From assembly GCA_016213505.1 (NCBI GenBank), contig JACRAF010000015.1, positions 1 to 64,000 of the forward strand: a stretch of DNA of 64,000 nt, read 5' to 3'. This DNA is from Devosia nanyangense. GTDB taxonomy: Bacteria > Pseudomonadota > Alphaproteobacteria > Rhizobiales > Devosiaceae. How positions within the stretch are numbered: the stretch's first letter is position 1; every line of letters begins with the position of its first letter. The translations under genes and the position numbers were made by a program. A model generated the notes under the pieces. The model saw nothing but the letters and a program-made list of their open reading frames with translations, was not told the DNA's origin and made no database searches. Shown here in pieces: positions 1 through 9,289 of the stretch.

Positions 1-118
1 GACGGAGGGGGTTGCCGCTTGCGACGGAGCCGGGGCAACCCCCTCCGTCACGCTGAGCGTGACACCTCCCCCGCGACTGCGTCGCAGGGGAGGAACCCGA
101 CTGCGGGCGCCTGTGACG
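1..118. repeat. Intergenic palindromic repeat, copy 1 (partial)
   Basis: This stretch contains complementary blocks of the type GGAGGGGGTTGCC and GGCAACCCCCTCC, then CCTCCCCCGCGACTGCGTCGC and the tail GGGGAGGAACCCGACTG. The same tail occurs near 2811 and near 15330. The copy ends just downstream of the folC stop codon, and its left side is cut by the window edge. In all three places the element sits at the 3' end of a minus-strand gene. It may act as a transcript-end or mRNA-stabilising structure; that role is inference. Confidence 0.7.
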
Positions 119-120
119 CC

Positions 121-1413
121 TCAATCAGGCGGGGTGCCGTTCTTTTGCAGGACATCGCCCGCCAGATAGAGCGACCCGCAGATGACGACGCGGGCATTCT
201 TCACCTTGGCGGCATTGTGGAGCGCCGGCAGAAGCTCGCGGTACGGCACGGCATCGAACCCGGCCTTCCGCCCCTCCTCGGCGATGTAGCGAGCCGGGTG
301 GGCATTCGGTTCGCCGGGGATGCTGAGCGTCAGCACTTTCGGCGACATGGCTCGGAACGGCTCGAGGAAATCGGCGGGGGGGCGTGTGTTCATCATGCCG
401 ATGATCAGCACCAGCGGCGCCGGGCGCGCGGCGTTCATCTCCTCGAGCGAGCGGGCCAGCGCTGCCGCGCCGTGGGCATTGTGCCCGCCGTCGAGCCAGA
501 GCTCATCGGCGCGCGGCAAGAGATCGCGGAGCCTGCCCTTGAGCGGCTGCATGCGCGCCGGCCAGACCACCTTGCGCAGGCCCTCGGCGATCTGCCGGTC
601 GGTCACCGGCAGCTTGAAATGGCGGACTGCAGCGATCGCCAGCGCGGCGTTGTCGAACTGGTGCGGACCGATGAGGGCGGGTGGCGGCAGATCGAGCAGG
701 CCATCCTCGTCCTGATAGGCCAGCCGGCCCTGGCTGGGGTAGCCATCATAGTCGCGGCCCTGAACGAACGGGGAGATGCGCAGCTTCGCGGCCATGCGCT
801 CGATCGTCTCGAAGCCCTCGTCGCGCTGCCGGCCGATCACGGCGGGACTGCCGCGCTTCAATATACCGGCCTTGTTGGCGGCGATTTTGGCGACGGTATC
901 GCCGAGATAGGCCTGATGATCGAGATCGACCGGGGTGATGACGACGCCCGCCGGGTGATCGATGACATTGGTCGAGTCGAAGGTACCGCCGAGCCCGACT
1001 TCGAGCAGCAGGTAGTCGGCCGGCGTTTCGGCGAAGAGTTTCAGCGCCGCCGAGGTGGTGATCTCGAACTGGGTGATCGCGCGGCCGGCGTTGATCGCTT
1101 CCACCTCTTCGAGCGTGACATTGAGCTTGCGGGACGAGACGAGCTTGCCGGCGAGCCGGATGCGCTCGTTGAAGCGGACGAGGTGCGGCGAGGTGAAGAC
1201 GTGGACGCGTTTGCCGGCGGCTTCGAGGAACGCCCTGAGATAGGCGATGGTCGAGCCCTTGCCGTTGGTGCCGGCGACGTGGATCACCGGGGGCAGATGG
1301 TCCTGCGGCCGGCCGAGCTCATCGAGCAGCCGCAACTCGCGGTCGAGCTGCAAATCCATGAATTTGGGATAAAGCGCGGTGAGGCGCTTCAGGATGGCAT
1401 CGGTGCGGGACAT
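121..1413 (-). CDS. folC: Bifunctional folylpolyglutamate synthase / dihydrofolate synthase
   Basis: FolC adds L-glutamate to dihydropteroate and to folates in the cytoplasm, using ATP, and so completes dihydrofolate and retains folates in the cell. The protein has 430 residues, normal for the family. An N-terminal Mur-ligase-type P-loop reads HVAGTNGKGST near residue 46, and the folate-binding region FTSPHLVRFNERIR follows near residue 74. The C-terminal Mur-ligase domain carries LWLDGGHNAHGA. It lies downstream of accD on the same strand, a common arrangement (accD-folC), although here a 130-bp inverted repeat separates the two, so cotranscription is uncertain. Confidence 0.96.
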   Translation of the reverse strand: MSRTDAILKRLTALYPKFMDLQLDRELRLLDELGRPQDHLPPVIHVAGTNGKGSTIAYLRAFLEAAGKRVHVFTSPHLVRFNERIRLAGKLVSSRKLNVTLEEVEAINAGRAITQFEITTSAALKLFAETPADYLLLEVGLGGTFDSTNVIDHPAGVVITPVDLDHQAYLGDTVAKIAANKAGILKRGSPAVIGRQRDEGFETIERMAAKLRISPFVQGRDYDGYPSQGRLAYQDEDGLLDLPPPALIGPHQFDNAALAIAAVRHFKLPVTDRQIAEGLRKVVWPARMQPLKGRLRDLLPRADELWLDGGHNAHGAAALARSLEEMNAARPAPLVLIIGMMNTRPPADFLEPFRAMSPKVLTLSIPGEPNAHPARYIAEEGRKAGFDAVPYRELLPALHNAAKVKNARVVICGSLYLAGDVLQKNGTPPD

Positions 1414-1440
1414 GGAGAGCCGGGTGCCTCAGTCGGTACC

Positions 1441-1571
1441 CTTCTCCCCTTGAGGGAGAAGGTGGATCGCGCCTTGGCGCGAGACGGATGAGGGGTTGCC
1501 TCCGCTTCGGTGATGACTGAAGCAACCCCTCATCCGGCGCTACGCGCCACCTTCTCCCTCAAGGGGAGAAG
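1441..1571. repeat. Long inverted repeat between accD and folC
   Basis: The left part reads CTTCTCCCCTTGAGGGAGAA and continues to AGGGGTTGC. After a loop of about 22 bases the right part returns as GCAACCCCT, continues through CATCCGGCGC and ends CTCAAGGGGAGAAG. The arms are near-perfect complements about 55 bases long, each also containing its own small palindrome (CTCCCCTTGAGGGAG). Such intergenic palindromic units are frequent in Hyphomicrobiales genomes. It could form a large cruciform or RNA hairpin that attenuates accD-folC readthrough; that role is inference. Confidence 0.85.
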
Positions 1572-1609
1572 GAGTCAGTGCATAGCCGCAGAGGTTCTCG
1601 AAATCCAGC

Positions 1610-2563
1610 CTACTCCGATGCCGCCTGCGCCACCGGGGCTTCGGCAAGATCGTCGTCGTCGGCGAGGACCGGCAAGGGGATGCGCTCGGGCGCCGTCGCG
1701 AGATCGGCGGGGGCATCGGCCTTGGTGAGCAGCGCCACCAGCGAGCCGATGGTCGAGCGCAAATTGTGGCGATGGACGACCATGTCGACCATGCCGTGCT
1801 CGTAGAGATACTCCGAGCGCTGGAAGCCCTTGGGGAGTTTTTCGCGGATCGTCTGCTCGATGACGCGCGGGCCGGCAAAGCAGATCAGCGCGCCCGGCTC
1901 GGCGATGTGGACGTCGCCCAGCATGGCGTAGGAGGCGGTGACGCCACCGGTGGTGGGGTTGGTGAAGACGACGATGAAGGGCAGCCCGGCGTCGCGGAGG
2001 CGGAGCACGGCGACGGTGGTGCGCGGCATCTGCATCAGCGACAGGATGCCTTCCTGCATGCGGGCGCCGCCGGAGGAGGCGAAGAGAATGAACGGCGTCT
2101 TGCGCTGGGCGGCGGTTTCGAGCCCGGTGATGATGGCCGAGCCCGCGGCCATGCCGAGCGAGCCGGCCATGAAATCGAAATCCTGCACGGCGACGGTCAC
2201 CGGCTGGGCATAGAGCGTGCCGGTCGCCACCAGCACTGCGTCCTCCATGCCGGTCTTGACGCGGGCCTCCTTCAGCCGGTCGATGTAGCGCTTCTGGTCG
2301 CGGAACTTCAGCGGATCCTGCGTCACGGACGGCAGCGGCACGGTCTCGTATTTGCCGGCATCGAGGAAGGCGGCCATGCGGTCATTGGCCTTGATCTTCA
2401 TGTGATGGCCGGAGCCCGGCACCACCCACTGATTGGCCTCGAGATCGCGGTAAAACACCAGCTCGCCCGACTCGGGGTCCTTGACCCAGAGGTTTTCCGG
2501 CGTCTCGCGCTTGTTCAGAAACGACCGGATTTTCGGGGGGAGGACGTTGTCGATCCAGCTCAT
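1610..2563 (-). CDS. accD: Acetyl-CoA carboxylase carboxyltransferase subunit beta
   Basis: AccD pairs with AccA to move the carboxyl group from carboxybiotin to acetyl-CoA, giving malonyl-CoA for fatty acid synthesis. The protein has 317 residues. The crotonase-like core is clear, with [15 protein letters not shown] near residue 160 and [16 protein letters not shown] near residue 202. The N-terminal zinc ribbon is altered: where E. coli AccD has CxxC and CPKC, this protein reads VKDPESGE and VVPGSGHHM, so all four cysteines are gone while the spacing is kept. As far as I recall, other Hyphomicrobiales AccD proteins have lost part of the finger too, so this is probably a lineage trait. Start at the ATG giving [12 protein letters not shown]. 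Confidence 0.96.
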   Translation of the reverse strand: MSWIDNVLPPKIRSFLNKRETPENLWVKDPESGELVFYRDLEANQWVVPGSGHHMKIKANDRMAAFLDAGKYETVPLPSVTQDPLKFRDQKRYIDRLKEARVKTGMEDAVLVATGTLYAQPVTVAVQDFDFMAGSLGMAAGSAIITGLETAAQRKTPFILFASSGGARMQEGILSLMQMPRTTVAVLRLRDAGLPFIVVFTNPTTGGVTASYAMLGDVHIAEPGALICFAGPRVIEQTIREKLPKGFQRSEYLYEHGMVDMVVHRHNLRSTIGSLVALLTKADAPADLATAPERIPLPVLADDDDLAEAPVAQAASE

Positions 2564-2649
2564 GGCGATCCTTTGGGGGCGATTGCGGCCGGTCTAGGAG
2601 GCGATTGTGGCAATATAGGTGGTGCGCCGCGCGGGCGCAAATTGCGCAG

Positions 2650-2825
2650 TCGGGTCCTCCCCTATGCGAAGCATGGGGGAGGTGGCGCGAAGCGACGGAG
2701 GGGGTGGCCACACGCGCCGGTGGTTGGGGGTGCGCTGCCGCTTGCACCGGTGCCTTTGGCTACCCCCTCCGTCGCCTCCGGCGACACCTCCCCCGCGACT
2801 GCGTCGCAAGGGAGGAACCCGACTG
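2650..2825. repeat. Intergenic palindromic repeat, copy 2
   Basis: Two palindromic modules are joined here. The first runs from TCCTCCCCTATGCGAAGCAT through GGGGGAGGTGGCGCGAAGCG to GGAGGGGGTGGCC. The second contains GGCTACCCCCTCCGTCGC and CCTCCCCCGCGACTGCGTCGC and ends GGGAGGAACCCGACTG. The second module repeats the end of the copy at positions 1-118. The element abuts the trpA stop codon (2826-2828) and fills the accD/trpA gap. No gene was seen in it. Confidence 0.75.
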
Positions 2826-3646
2826 CTAGTTCCGTGCCCGCCGAACCCCGGAGGCGAGCCCTGCCACCAGCGTGGTCACCGCCGCCACCGTCCCAGCCGT
2901 CGCCTTGCCAGCATCCAGCGAGCCCAGCACTGCGTTGCACAGCGCCGTACCGACCGCCACGCCATCGGCCTCACGACCCATGTTGGCGGCGTCGTCGGCC
3001 GTCTTGATGCCGAAACCCGCCACGACGGGTAGCGAGGTATGCGACTTGATGCGCCTGACCGCCGCGCCGACCGCGGCCTGCGATTTGATCGCGCCGCCGG
3101 TAATGCCGGTCATCGTGACGTAGTAGACAAAGCCCGACGTGTTCTTCAGCACCACCGGCAGCCGGCGGTCGTCCGTGGTCGGCGTCGCCAACCGGATGAA
3201 GTTGAGCCCGGCTTTCAATGCCGGCACACAGAGCTCGGCGTCTTCTTCGGGCGGCATATCGACGATGATGAGACCGTCGAGGCCGACCCTGAGGCAATCG
3301 GCGAGGAATCTGTCGACGCCGTGGATGTAAATCGGGTTGTAATAGCCCATCAGTACGACCGGCGTTGCCTGATCGCTCTTTCTGAACTCCGCCACCATTT
3401 CCAGTGTCTTGTTGAGCGTCTGCCCGGCCTTCAGCGCGCGCTGCCCGGCCGCCTGGATGCTCGGTCCGTCTGCCATGGGATCGGAGAACGGCATTCCAAG
3501 TTCGATCACATCGGCCCCTGCCCCCGGCAGTGCCTTGAAAATGGCGGCCGCCGTCTCGAGGTCGGGATCGCCTGCCATGATGTAGGTCACCAGCGCCGGG
3601 CGGTTCTTTTTGGCACAGGCGGCGAAGCGGTCGGCGATGCGGGTCG

Positions 3647-3650
<4 letters not shown>
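2826..3650 (-). CDS. trpA: Tryptophan synthase alpha subunit
   Basis: TrpA cleaves indole-3-glycerol phosphate to indole and glyceraldehyde 3-phosphate inside the TrpA2B2 complex. The protein has 274 residues, usual for the family. The catalytic glutamate lies in [17 protein letters not shown] (near residue 45), the catalytic aspartate in IIVDMPPEE, and the phosphate-binding glycines in the VVAGFGIKT stretch. Its ATG overlaps the trpB stop by four bases (ATGA), so the two are translationally coupled. A palindromic repeat follows directly after the stop codon. Confidence 0.97.
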
Positions 3651-4867
<1,217 letters not shown>

Positions 4868-4885
4868 GTTCGTAACTCCTAAGGC

Positions 4886-4967
4886 CAGAGCGTGAACGCT
4901 CTAGATTTTTGTTTGTCGCGCGATCGAACCGGAAAAGTGGCGCCCACTCTTCCTGATCACGCTCCGG
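4886..4967. repeat. Rhizobial-type dispersed repeat, copy 1
   Basis: The element contains AGAGCGTGAACGCTCT, a T-rich stretch TTTTTGTTTGTCGCG, then CGAACCGGAAAAGTGG and CACTCTTCCTGATCACGCTC. Related sequences occur near 45106, 46301 and 48678. It overlaps the last codons of trpF, so the repeat supplies part of the trpF 3' end. Elements of this kind are widely scattered in Hyphomicrobiales intergenic regions. Confidence 0.7.
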
Positions 4968-5610
4968 CTGCGGCCCGCGCATTGGCGATGAAGGCGCGGA
5001 TCAGCGCCGCGTCCTTGACGCCGGGCGCGGTCTCGACCCCCGACGACACGTCGACGCCCATCGGCCGCGTCGCCTTGATGGCGGCCGCGACCGTCTGCGG
5101 CGTCAGGCCTCCGGAAAGCATGAAGGCCAGTTCCGGGTCAAGCGCCTTGAGCAGCGCCCAGTCGAAGCTTTCGCCCAGCCCGCCCGGCCGGGTCGCGCCA
5201 TGCGGCGGCTTGGCGTCGAGCAGAATGCGGTCGGCGCAATCGGCAAAGCTGGCGACCGCCGCGACGTCCTCGGGGCCGCCGATGGGGCAGACCTTGAGGA
5301 TGGCGATACCGGCTTCGTCGCGGATGGCTTCGACGCGGTGCGGCGTTTCGGGGCCGTGCAGCTGGATCCAGTCGGGCCCGAGCGCCGCCACCTGCGCGAC
5401 CAGCGTGTTGTCGGGGTTGACCAGCACCACGCAGGTTTCGGCGCGGCCGCGGGCCATCGAGATCAGCTCGCCGATCGGATCGAGCTCGAGATGGCGCGGC
5501 GAGCGGGGGAAATGCATGAAGCCGACCATGTCGGCCCCGGCATCGATCGCCGCATCGAGGATCTTTTCCGATTTGATGCCGCAGATCTTGATCACGAGGG
5601 GCTCACTCAT
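4957..5610 (-). CDS. trpF: Phosphoribosylanthranilate isomerase
   Basis: TrpF carries out the Amadori rearrangement of phosphoribosylanthranilate to CdRP in tryptophan biosynthesis. The protein has 217 residues and a TIM-barrel pattern. The catalytic cysteine lies in the N-terminal KICGIKS (residues 8-14) and the catalytic aspartate in ILLDAKPP. The phosphate-binding end is LSGGLTPQTV and GVDVSSGVET. It is the first of the three trp genes on this strand. The C-terminus (ARAAAGA) runs into a dispersed repeat. Confidence 0.96.
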   Translation of the reverse strand: MSEPLVIKICGIKSEKILDAAIDAGADMVGFMHFPRSPRHLELDPIGELISMARGRAETCVVLVNPDNTLVAQVAALGPDWIQLHGPETPHRVEAIRDEAGIAILKVCPIGGPEDVAAVASFADCADRILLDAKPPHGATRPGGLGESFDWALLKALDPELAFMLSGGLTPQTVAAAIKATRPMGVDVSSGVETAPGVKDAALIRAFIANARAAAGA

Positions 5611-5616
5611 GCGATC

Positions 5617-5958
5617 TCAGGGTTTGGCCAGATCGTCGACGACAGGCAGGCCGGGGGTGCGGCGCAGCATATCGACCTCGCGGCTCAGCCGCTCGCTTTC
5701 GCGCTTGAAGGAACGCTCGTCGCGCCGGTGCTGGCTCTGGGCGAACCAGGTGGCGACGCCGCCGAGCACGACGCCGAACAGCAATACCGCGAACAGCACC
5801 AGAAACAGCGGCACGCCGACGCCGGGCGTGCTCAGCGCTTCCGACGGCACCAGCGGGTTGAAGTTCACCACCACCAGCTGGCGGTTGGCCAGCGCGAACA
5901 CGATCAACACCAGGCAGAGCGGCACCAGCACGACCCAACCGACGATGCGTCTCAACAT
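5617..5958 (-). CDS. LapA-type small membrane protein (DUF1049)
   Basis: A 113-residue inner-membrane protein with two predicted membrane segments, about residues 5-26 and 50-72. A polar, charged C-terminal tail (HRRDERSFKRESERLSREVD) probably forms a short coiled coil in the cytoplasm. This matches the lipopolysaccharide assembly protein A family, which in E. coli works with LapB to control LpxC turnover. The motif FALANRQLVVVNFNP is typical. It sits between ihfB and trpF, a common position for this family next to ihfB. The LPS role is known for E. coli LapA and is only inferred here. Confidence 0.85.
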   Translation of the reverse strand: MLRRIVGWVVLVPLCLVLIVFALANRQLVVVNFNPLVPSEALSTPGVGVPLFLVLFAVLLFGVVLGGVATWFAQSQHRRDERSFKRESERLSREVDMLRRTPGLPVVDDLAKP

Positions 5959-5985
5959 CTCAGTGCGTTCCGGTGGCCCGCCGCG

Positions 5986-6264
5986 TCAGCGATTGAGCCG
6001 CTCACGGATCTCCTTGCCGGCCTTGAACTGCGGCACGTATTTCTCGCCGACATCGACCTGCTCGCCGGTGCGTGGATTGCGCCCGACCCGGGCCGGGCGG
6101 TTCTTGACGGCGAAGGCACCGAAGCCCCTGAGCTCGACCCGGTCGCCACGCGCCATGGCGTTGCCGACCTCGTCGAGAATGGCGTTGACGATATTTTCGA
6201 TGTCACGCTGGAACAGATGCGGATTCTCGTCTGCAAGCTTTTCGACCAGTTCAGACTTGATCAT
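5986..6264 (-). CDS. ihfB: Integration host factor subunit beta
   Basis: IhfB forms a heterodimer with IhfA that bends DNA by about 160 degrees and serves in transcription, recombination and replication. The 92-residue protein starts [18 protein letters not shown]. The DNA-intercalating arm is seen in [19 protein letters not shown], which carries the NPRTG proline. A longer reading frame extends upstream, but homologues begin at MIKSELV, so that ATG was chosen. It lies just after sppA, as in many alphaproteobacteria. Confidence 0.95.
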   Translation of the reverse strand: MIKSELVEKLADENPHLFQRDIENIVNAILDEVGNAMARGDRVELRGFGAFAVKNRPARVGRNPRTGEQVDVGEKYVPQFKAGKEIRERLNR

Positions 6265-6304
6265 CGCCGCCCCCGGGCGTTCCTCCACATGTGGCCCGCC
6301 ACAA

Positions 6305-7246
6305 TCAGGAGGCAACCTGCCAAAGGGAGACCAACCCGTCAAGCGCGATCGGCCCGTCGGCGGGAAGTCCGAGCGCGGCGCGCGCCTGCCCGCCGAGCCA
6401 CTTGCCCAGGCCGAACCAGCCCGGCTCGGCCGTCGGGTACCAGGTGGCGAGCGGCAGATCGGCCTTTATCGCCTTGTTGTTTTCGAGCCAGGCGATGGCT
6501 TCGGCCTCGCCGCCCACTTCGTCGATGAGCTTGTCGACCATGGCCTGGTTGCCGGTGAGGATGCGGCCATCGGCGAGCGGCAGGACCTCGGCGCGGCTGA
6601 GGCTGCGGCGTTCCGCCACGATGTCGACGAACCAGCTGAAGCTGTCATCGACCAGCGATTGCAGCGAGGCGCGAACTTCCGGCGTCATCGGATGGCCGAT
6701 ATCGGGCTCGGCCTTGAGCGGACCGCTGGCCACCTTGTCGGAACCGATGCCGATGGTGTCGAGGAGCTTTCCGGCGTTGTAGGTCTGAAACAGCACACCG
6801 ATCGACCCCACGATCGACAGCCGGCGCGCAAAGATGCGGTCGGTGGCGATGGCGGTCATATAGGCGGCGGAGGCGCCGAGCTCCTTGATGACGGCGACGA
6901 CCGGCTTTTTGGCGCGCAGCTTGCCGAGTGCTTCGTAGAGCTCCTCGCCGCCCGCCGTGGTGCCGCCGGGCGAATTGATGGCGACGATCACCGCCTTGAC
7001 GCTGTCGGTTTCCGCCAGCGCCTCCAGCACCCTGAGGCGCGACGGATCGGTGGCGATGGTGCCGTCGATGACGACGCGGGCGATGGTGTCGCCCGAGAGC
7101 CCGTTCTCGGTGGCAAAGCGTCCGGCGCTCGCAAGGATGGCGATCACCAGCGCGACGAAGGCGAGGATGCGCCAGCGGAAGCGCGAGCGGCGCAGCTGGC
7201 TCGCCGCCGGGATCGCATGAGCGGGATCGATGATCGGATCGGGCAT
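6305..7246 (-). CDS. sppA: Signal peptide peptidase SppA (short 36-kDa type)
   Basis: A membrane-anchored serine/lysine protease that degrades cleaved signal peptides. The protein has 313 residues, as in the short single-domain SppA form rather than the 67-kDa E. coli form. One membrane segment is at about residues 25-42. The S49 peptidase domain shows [35 protein letters not shown], the nucleophile serine in VGSIGVLFQ and the lysine base in [11 protein letters not shown]. It lies upstream of ihfB on the same strand. Confidence 0.94.
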   Translation of the reverse strand: MPDPIIDPAHAIPAASQLRRSRFRWRILAFVALVIAILASAGRFATENGLSGDTIARVVIDGTIATDPSRLRVLEALAETDSVKAVIVAINSPGGTTAGGEELYEALGKLRAKKPVVAVIKELGASAAYMTAIATDRIFARRLSIVGSIGVLFQTYNAGKLLDTIGIGSDKVASGPLKAEPDIGHPMTPEVRASLQSLVDDSFSWFVDIVAERRSLSRAEVLPLADGRILTGNQAMVDKLIDEVGGEAEAIAWLENNKAIKADLPLATWYPTAEPGWFGLGKWLGGQARAALGLPADGPIALDGLVSLWQVAS

Positions 7247-7314
7247 GGAATGTCTCGCGCCGCGTCGGAGGCAAGCGGCTTACCGAGCGGTCATGAGTTT
7301 GGCAAGGCGGCGGG

Positions 7315-7710
7315 TCAGCCGGCTTTTTTCCTAGCTGCCTTCCGATCCTGCGTCTTGATGTAGTCCTGCAGCACGCGATTGACGTCGAACATCAACGACA
7401 TCCGGTTACCCGAACGCTTCATGAACCACTCGACCACTTTGGCGTCGAGAGGAACGGGCGGATAGACACTGGGCCGGATGGCCTGCTGCAGAAACTTCTC
7501 GTCCGCCGCCGGGATATCGGAGAAGTCGATCTCTTCGTCGGGCAGATTGACCAGCGCGGCAAGTCGCTGTCGTTGGCCGCGCTCCATCGCGGCCACAATC
7601 TCGGCCGGCATCGTGTACCTAACGATCTTTTCCGGCTTGGTAGTGTCGGCGCTCGTGCTTTTCAGCGCGGCGTGCCGAGATGATCCGGATGATTTCGGTG
7701 CCTTGCTCAT
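7315..7710 (-). CDS. brnA: BrnA-type antitoxin
   Basis: The 131-residue protein has the BrnA signatures: VRYTMPAEIVAAMERG, LPDEEIDFSDIPA, and the C-terminal VPLDAKVVEWF followed by a ribbon-helix-helix-like MFDVNRVLQDYIKTQ. BrnA neutralises the BrnT RNase and normally represses the operon. The only ATG that keeps the conserved VRYT region lies at 7710, which is 92 bases inside brnT. The later ATG at 7611, seven bases after the brnT stop, would cut VRYT off. The overlap is unusually long for this family. The C-terminus is rich in lysine and arginine. Confidence 0.85.
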   Translation of the reverse strand: MSKAPKSSGSSRHAALKSTSADTTKPEKIVRYTMPAEIVAAMERGQRQRLAALVNLPDEEIDFSDIPAADEKFLQQAIRPSVYPPVPLDAKVVEWFMKRSGNRMSLMFDVNRVLQDYIKTQDRKAARKKAG

Positions 7711-7915
7711 CGTCCCAAGTCGTGTACGCCACGACCGCTAGAGTGAATTCCCGGCCAAATCCGGTCGCCCGCCAACGCAGCTCGCCGTCAACGATCCGAT
7801 CCGGCTCGAACTGAGCCAGCGGATCATCGAACACCAGGACGGCATCTTCGAAGGCGACGCCGTGCTTACGCAGGTTGGACGCCGCCTTGAGCGGATCCCA
7901 TTCGAACACACGCAT
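7619..7915 (-). CDS. brnT: BrnT-type toxin (type II TA, RNase)
   Basis: The 98-residue protein has the BrnT pattern FEWDPLKAASNLRKHGVAFEDA, then VFDDP, and the C-terminal IIRIISARRAEKHERRHY. BrnT is a RelE-fold ribonuclease that stops translation under stress; in Brucella abortus it is held by BrnA. Toxin first and antitoxin second is the normal order. The pair sits between sppA and a GNAT gene in an otherwise conserved housekeeping stretch, so it is probably an acquired insertion. Confidence 0.9.
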   Translation of the reverse strand: MRVFEWDPLKAASNLRKHGVAFEDAVLVFDDPLAQFEPDRIVDGELRWRATGFGREFTLAVVAYTTWDDEQGTEIIRIISARRAEKHERRHYQAGKDR

Positions 7916-7971
7916 GCGCTTCCCCCAATGCGCATGGGCGGAGGATAGCCTTTGCAGCGGACGCCTTCAAC

Positions 7972-8475
7972 TCAGAGCCGGCGCACCATCAGCCGGGCGG
8001 TATCCTCATAGCTCCTGAGCTTCTCGGCCAGCTCCGGTCGCTCTTCGACGGCGAAGCCGTGCCGCTCCCAGAAGCCCTGGCTGGCGTTGACGGCGACGAG
8101 GCTCATGGTGGGAAAGCCATGCGCGGCGGCGTGCTTGGCCAGCGCCTCGACGATGAAGCTCGCGGCGCCGATCCGGCGGGCCACGGGCAGGAGGGCGAGG
8201 TCGTGGATATAGTAGGTGTCGCTACCGGCGGGCAGTTCGCCCAGAAGGCTGTTGAGCGCCGGCAGGTCGCCGAAGCGCGAGGGATGGCTCAGCACGTAGC
8301 CGGCCGGACGCTCGCCGATTTCGAGCAGATAGGCGCCGTTGCGGTAGAGCCGCTGGCGCTCGGCGAGGACCTCGGGCGCCTCATAGAACGACGGATGCAC
8401 CTGAGCGGCGATCGCTTCGACCGCGTCGAGATCGTAACCGGTCAGGGCGCGCCAGGCGACGCCGGGAAGTTTCAT
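7972..8475 (-). CDS. GNAT family N-acetyltransferase
   Basis: A protein of 167 residues if started at MKLPGVAWRALTG; an in-frame start nine codons upstream is possible. GNAT motifs are visible: the beta-4 strand YYIHDLALLPVARRIGAA, which includes the acetyl-CoA loop, and MSLVAVNASQGFWERHGF near the end. The substrate cannot be told from the sequence. A GC-rich hairpin just upstream separates it from the next minus-strand gene. Confidence 0.85.
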   Translation of the reverse strand: MKLPGVAWRALTGYDLDAVEAIAAQVHPSFYEAPEVLAERQRLYRNGAYLLEIGERPAGYVLSHPSRFGDLPALNSLLGELPAGSDTYYIHDLALLPVARRIGAASFIVEALAKHAAAHGFPTMSLVAVNASQGFWERHGFAVEERPELAEKLRSYEDTARLMVRRL

Positions 8476-8492
8476 CTGAGGCCCCAAACGGA

Positions 8493-8526
8493 AGGCCCGC
8501 ACGGTTAGGCGCGGGCCTGGTTTTCG
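8493..8526. terminator. GC-rich hairpin with T-run
   Basis: AGGCCCGC and GCGGGCCT form an 8-bp stem around ACGGTTAGGC, followed on the plus strand by GGTTTTCG. The genes on both sides are on the minus strand, where the hairpin would follow the stop of the gene at 8589 and precede the GNAT start; on that strand only TTCCGTTT follows. It is nearly the same hairpin as the one after rpsA at 9241. Confidence 0.55.
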
Positions 8527-8588
8527 TCAACTCTCCGGACGCCGCGAAATTTCCGGGCCGAGGGTCTGCTGGCGTTCCGGCACCCCTC

Positions 8589-9212
8589 CTATCGTTCCAG
8601 CGCGCCCTTGCCGGCGATGATCCTGTCCCTGAACTTTTCGATGCGCGCGACACGCGTGCTGGAGGCCTTGGCGGCATTGAGGTTGAACAGGTAGCTTTTC
8701 TTGCGGCCGGGCGTGAGGGCGTGGAATGCCTCGGCAAGTTCGGGGTCGCTGTCGAGGGCGTCGATCAGCTCATCGGGCATGTCGATGTCGCGCTCCTCCA
8801 CCTCCGGCCTGATGCCCGCCTGCGCATAGGCCATGGCCTCGCGGAGATAGGCGCGGATGACTGGCTCCATCGCCTCGACCTGGCGGGTGTCGGTGAAGCG
8901 GATCATGTCCGGATGCAGGCTATTGGGTCCCTGCCTTTCGAGCACGCCCTCCGGGTCCTTGAGCAGCGCGGCGTTGAAGAAGCTCAACCGGTAATCCCCG
9001 CGAAAGGCGCCGATGATCGCGATATTGCGTTCCGCATGCATGTAGCAGGGATGGGCCCATTTCACCGTTTCGACCAGCCCCGCGTCGCTGCAGATTCTTC
9101 GCAGCGCGTTCAGCCCATCGATCCAGCGGCGGGTCGAGCAGTCGGGTGTGGCGAACCGTTCGCAGCGGCCACACCCCAGAGTGAAGTAGTCCTCGATATC
9201 GGTAATCATCAT
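8589..9212 (-). CDS. YdeI/OmdA-like protein with N-terminal DUF1801-type domain
   Basis: The 207-residue protein starts with ITDIEDYFTLGCGRCERF and contains VKWAHPCYMHAERNIAIIGAFRGDYRLSFFNAALL, which resembles the DUF1801 fold. It ends with LAEAFHALTPGRKKSYLFNLNAAKASSTRVARIEKF cut into the bacteriocin-protection (YdeI/OmpD-associated) signature. No enzymatic activity is established for this group. Two cysteines in GCGRCERF and one in PDCSTRRW are close together near the N-terminus, a possible metal site. Another YdeI-like gene is present at 17970. Confidence 0.8.
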   Translation of the reverse strand: MMITDIEDYFTLGCGRCERFATPDCSTRRWIDGLNALRRICSDAGLVETVKWAHPCYMHAERNIAIIGAFRGDYRLSFFNAALLKDPEGVLERQGPNSLHPDMIRFTDTRQVEAMEPVIRAYLREAMAYAQAGIRPEVEERDIDMPDELIDALDSDPELAEAFHALTPGRKKSYLFNLNAAKASSTRVARIEKFRDRIIAGKGALER

Positions 9213-9240
9213 CGAGCGAACTCGGTGCCGAAATGAGATG

Positions 9241-9264
9241 GGCCCGCACGGTCAGGTGCGGGCC
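9241..9264 (-). terminator. Hairpin downstream of rpsA
   Basis: GGCCCGCAC and GTGCGGGCC form a perfect 9-bp stem around GGTCAG, about 25 bases after the rpsA stop on the minus strand. Only a weak T-rich stretch (CATCTCATTT) follows on that strand, so termination efficiency is uncertain. Confidence 0.6.
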
Positions 9265-9289
9265 ACGGGTTTGTCAGCCGTCGGACGGC

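Noticed and set aside
4892..7363. An 823-codon open frame on the plus strand opposite trpF, ihfB and sppA
   Set aside because: It runs antisense across several well-recognised genes and its translation shows no domain, only a biased serine/arginine-rich composition typical of GC-rich shadow frames.
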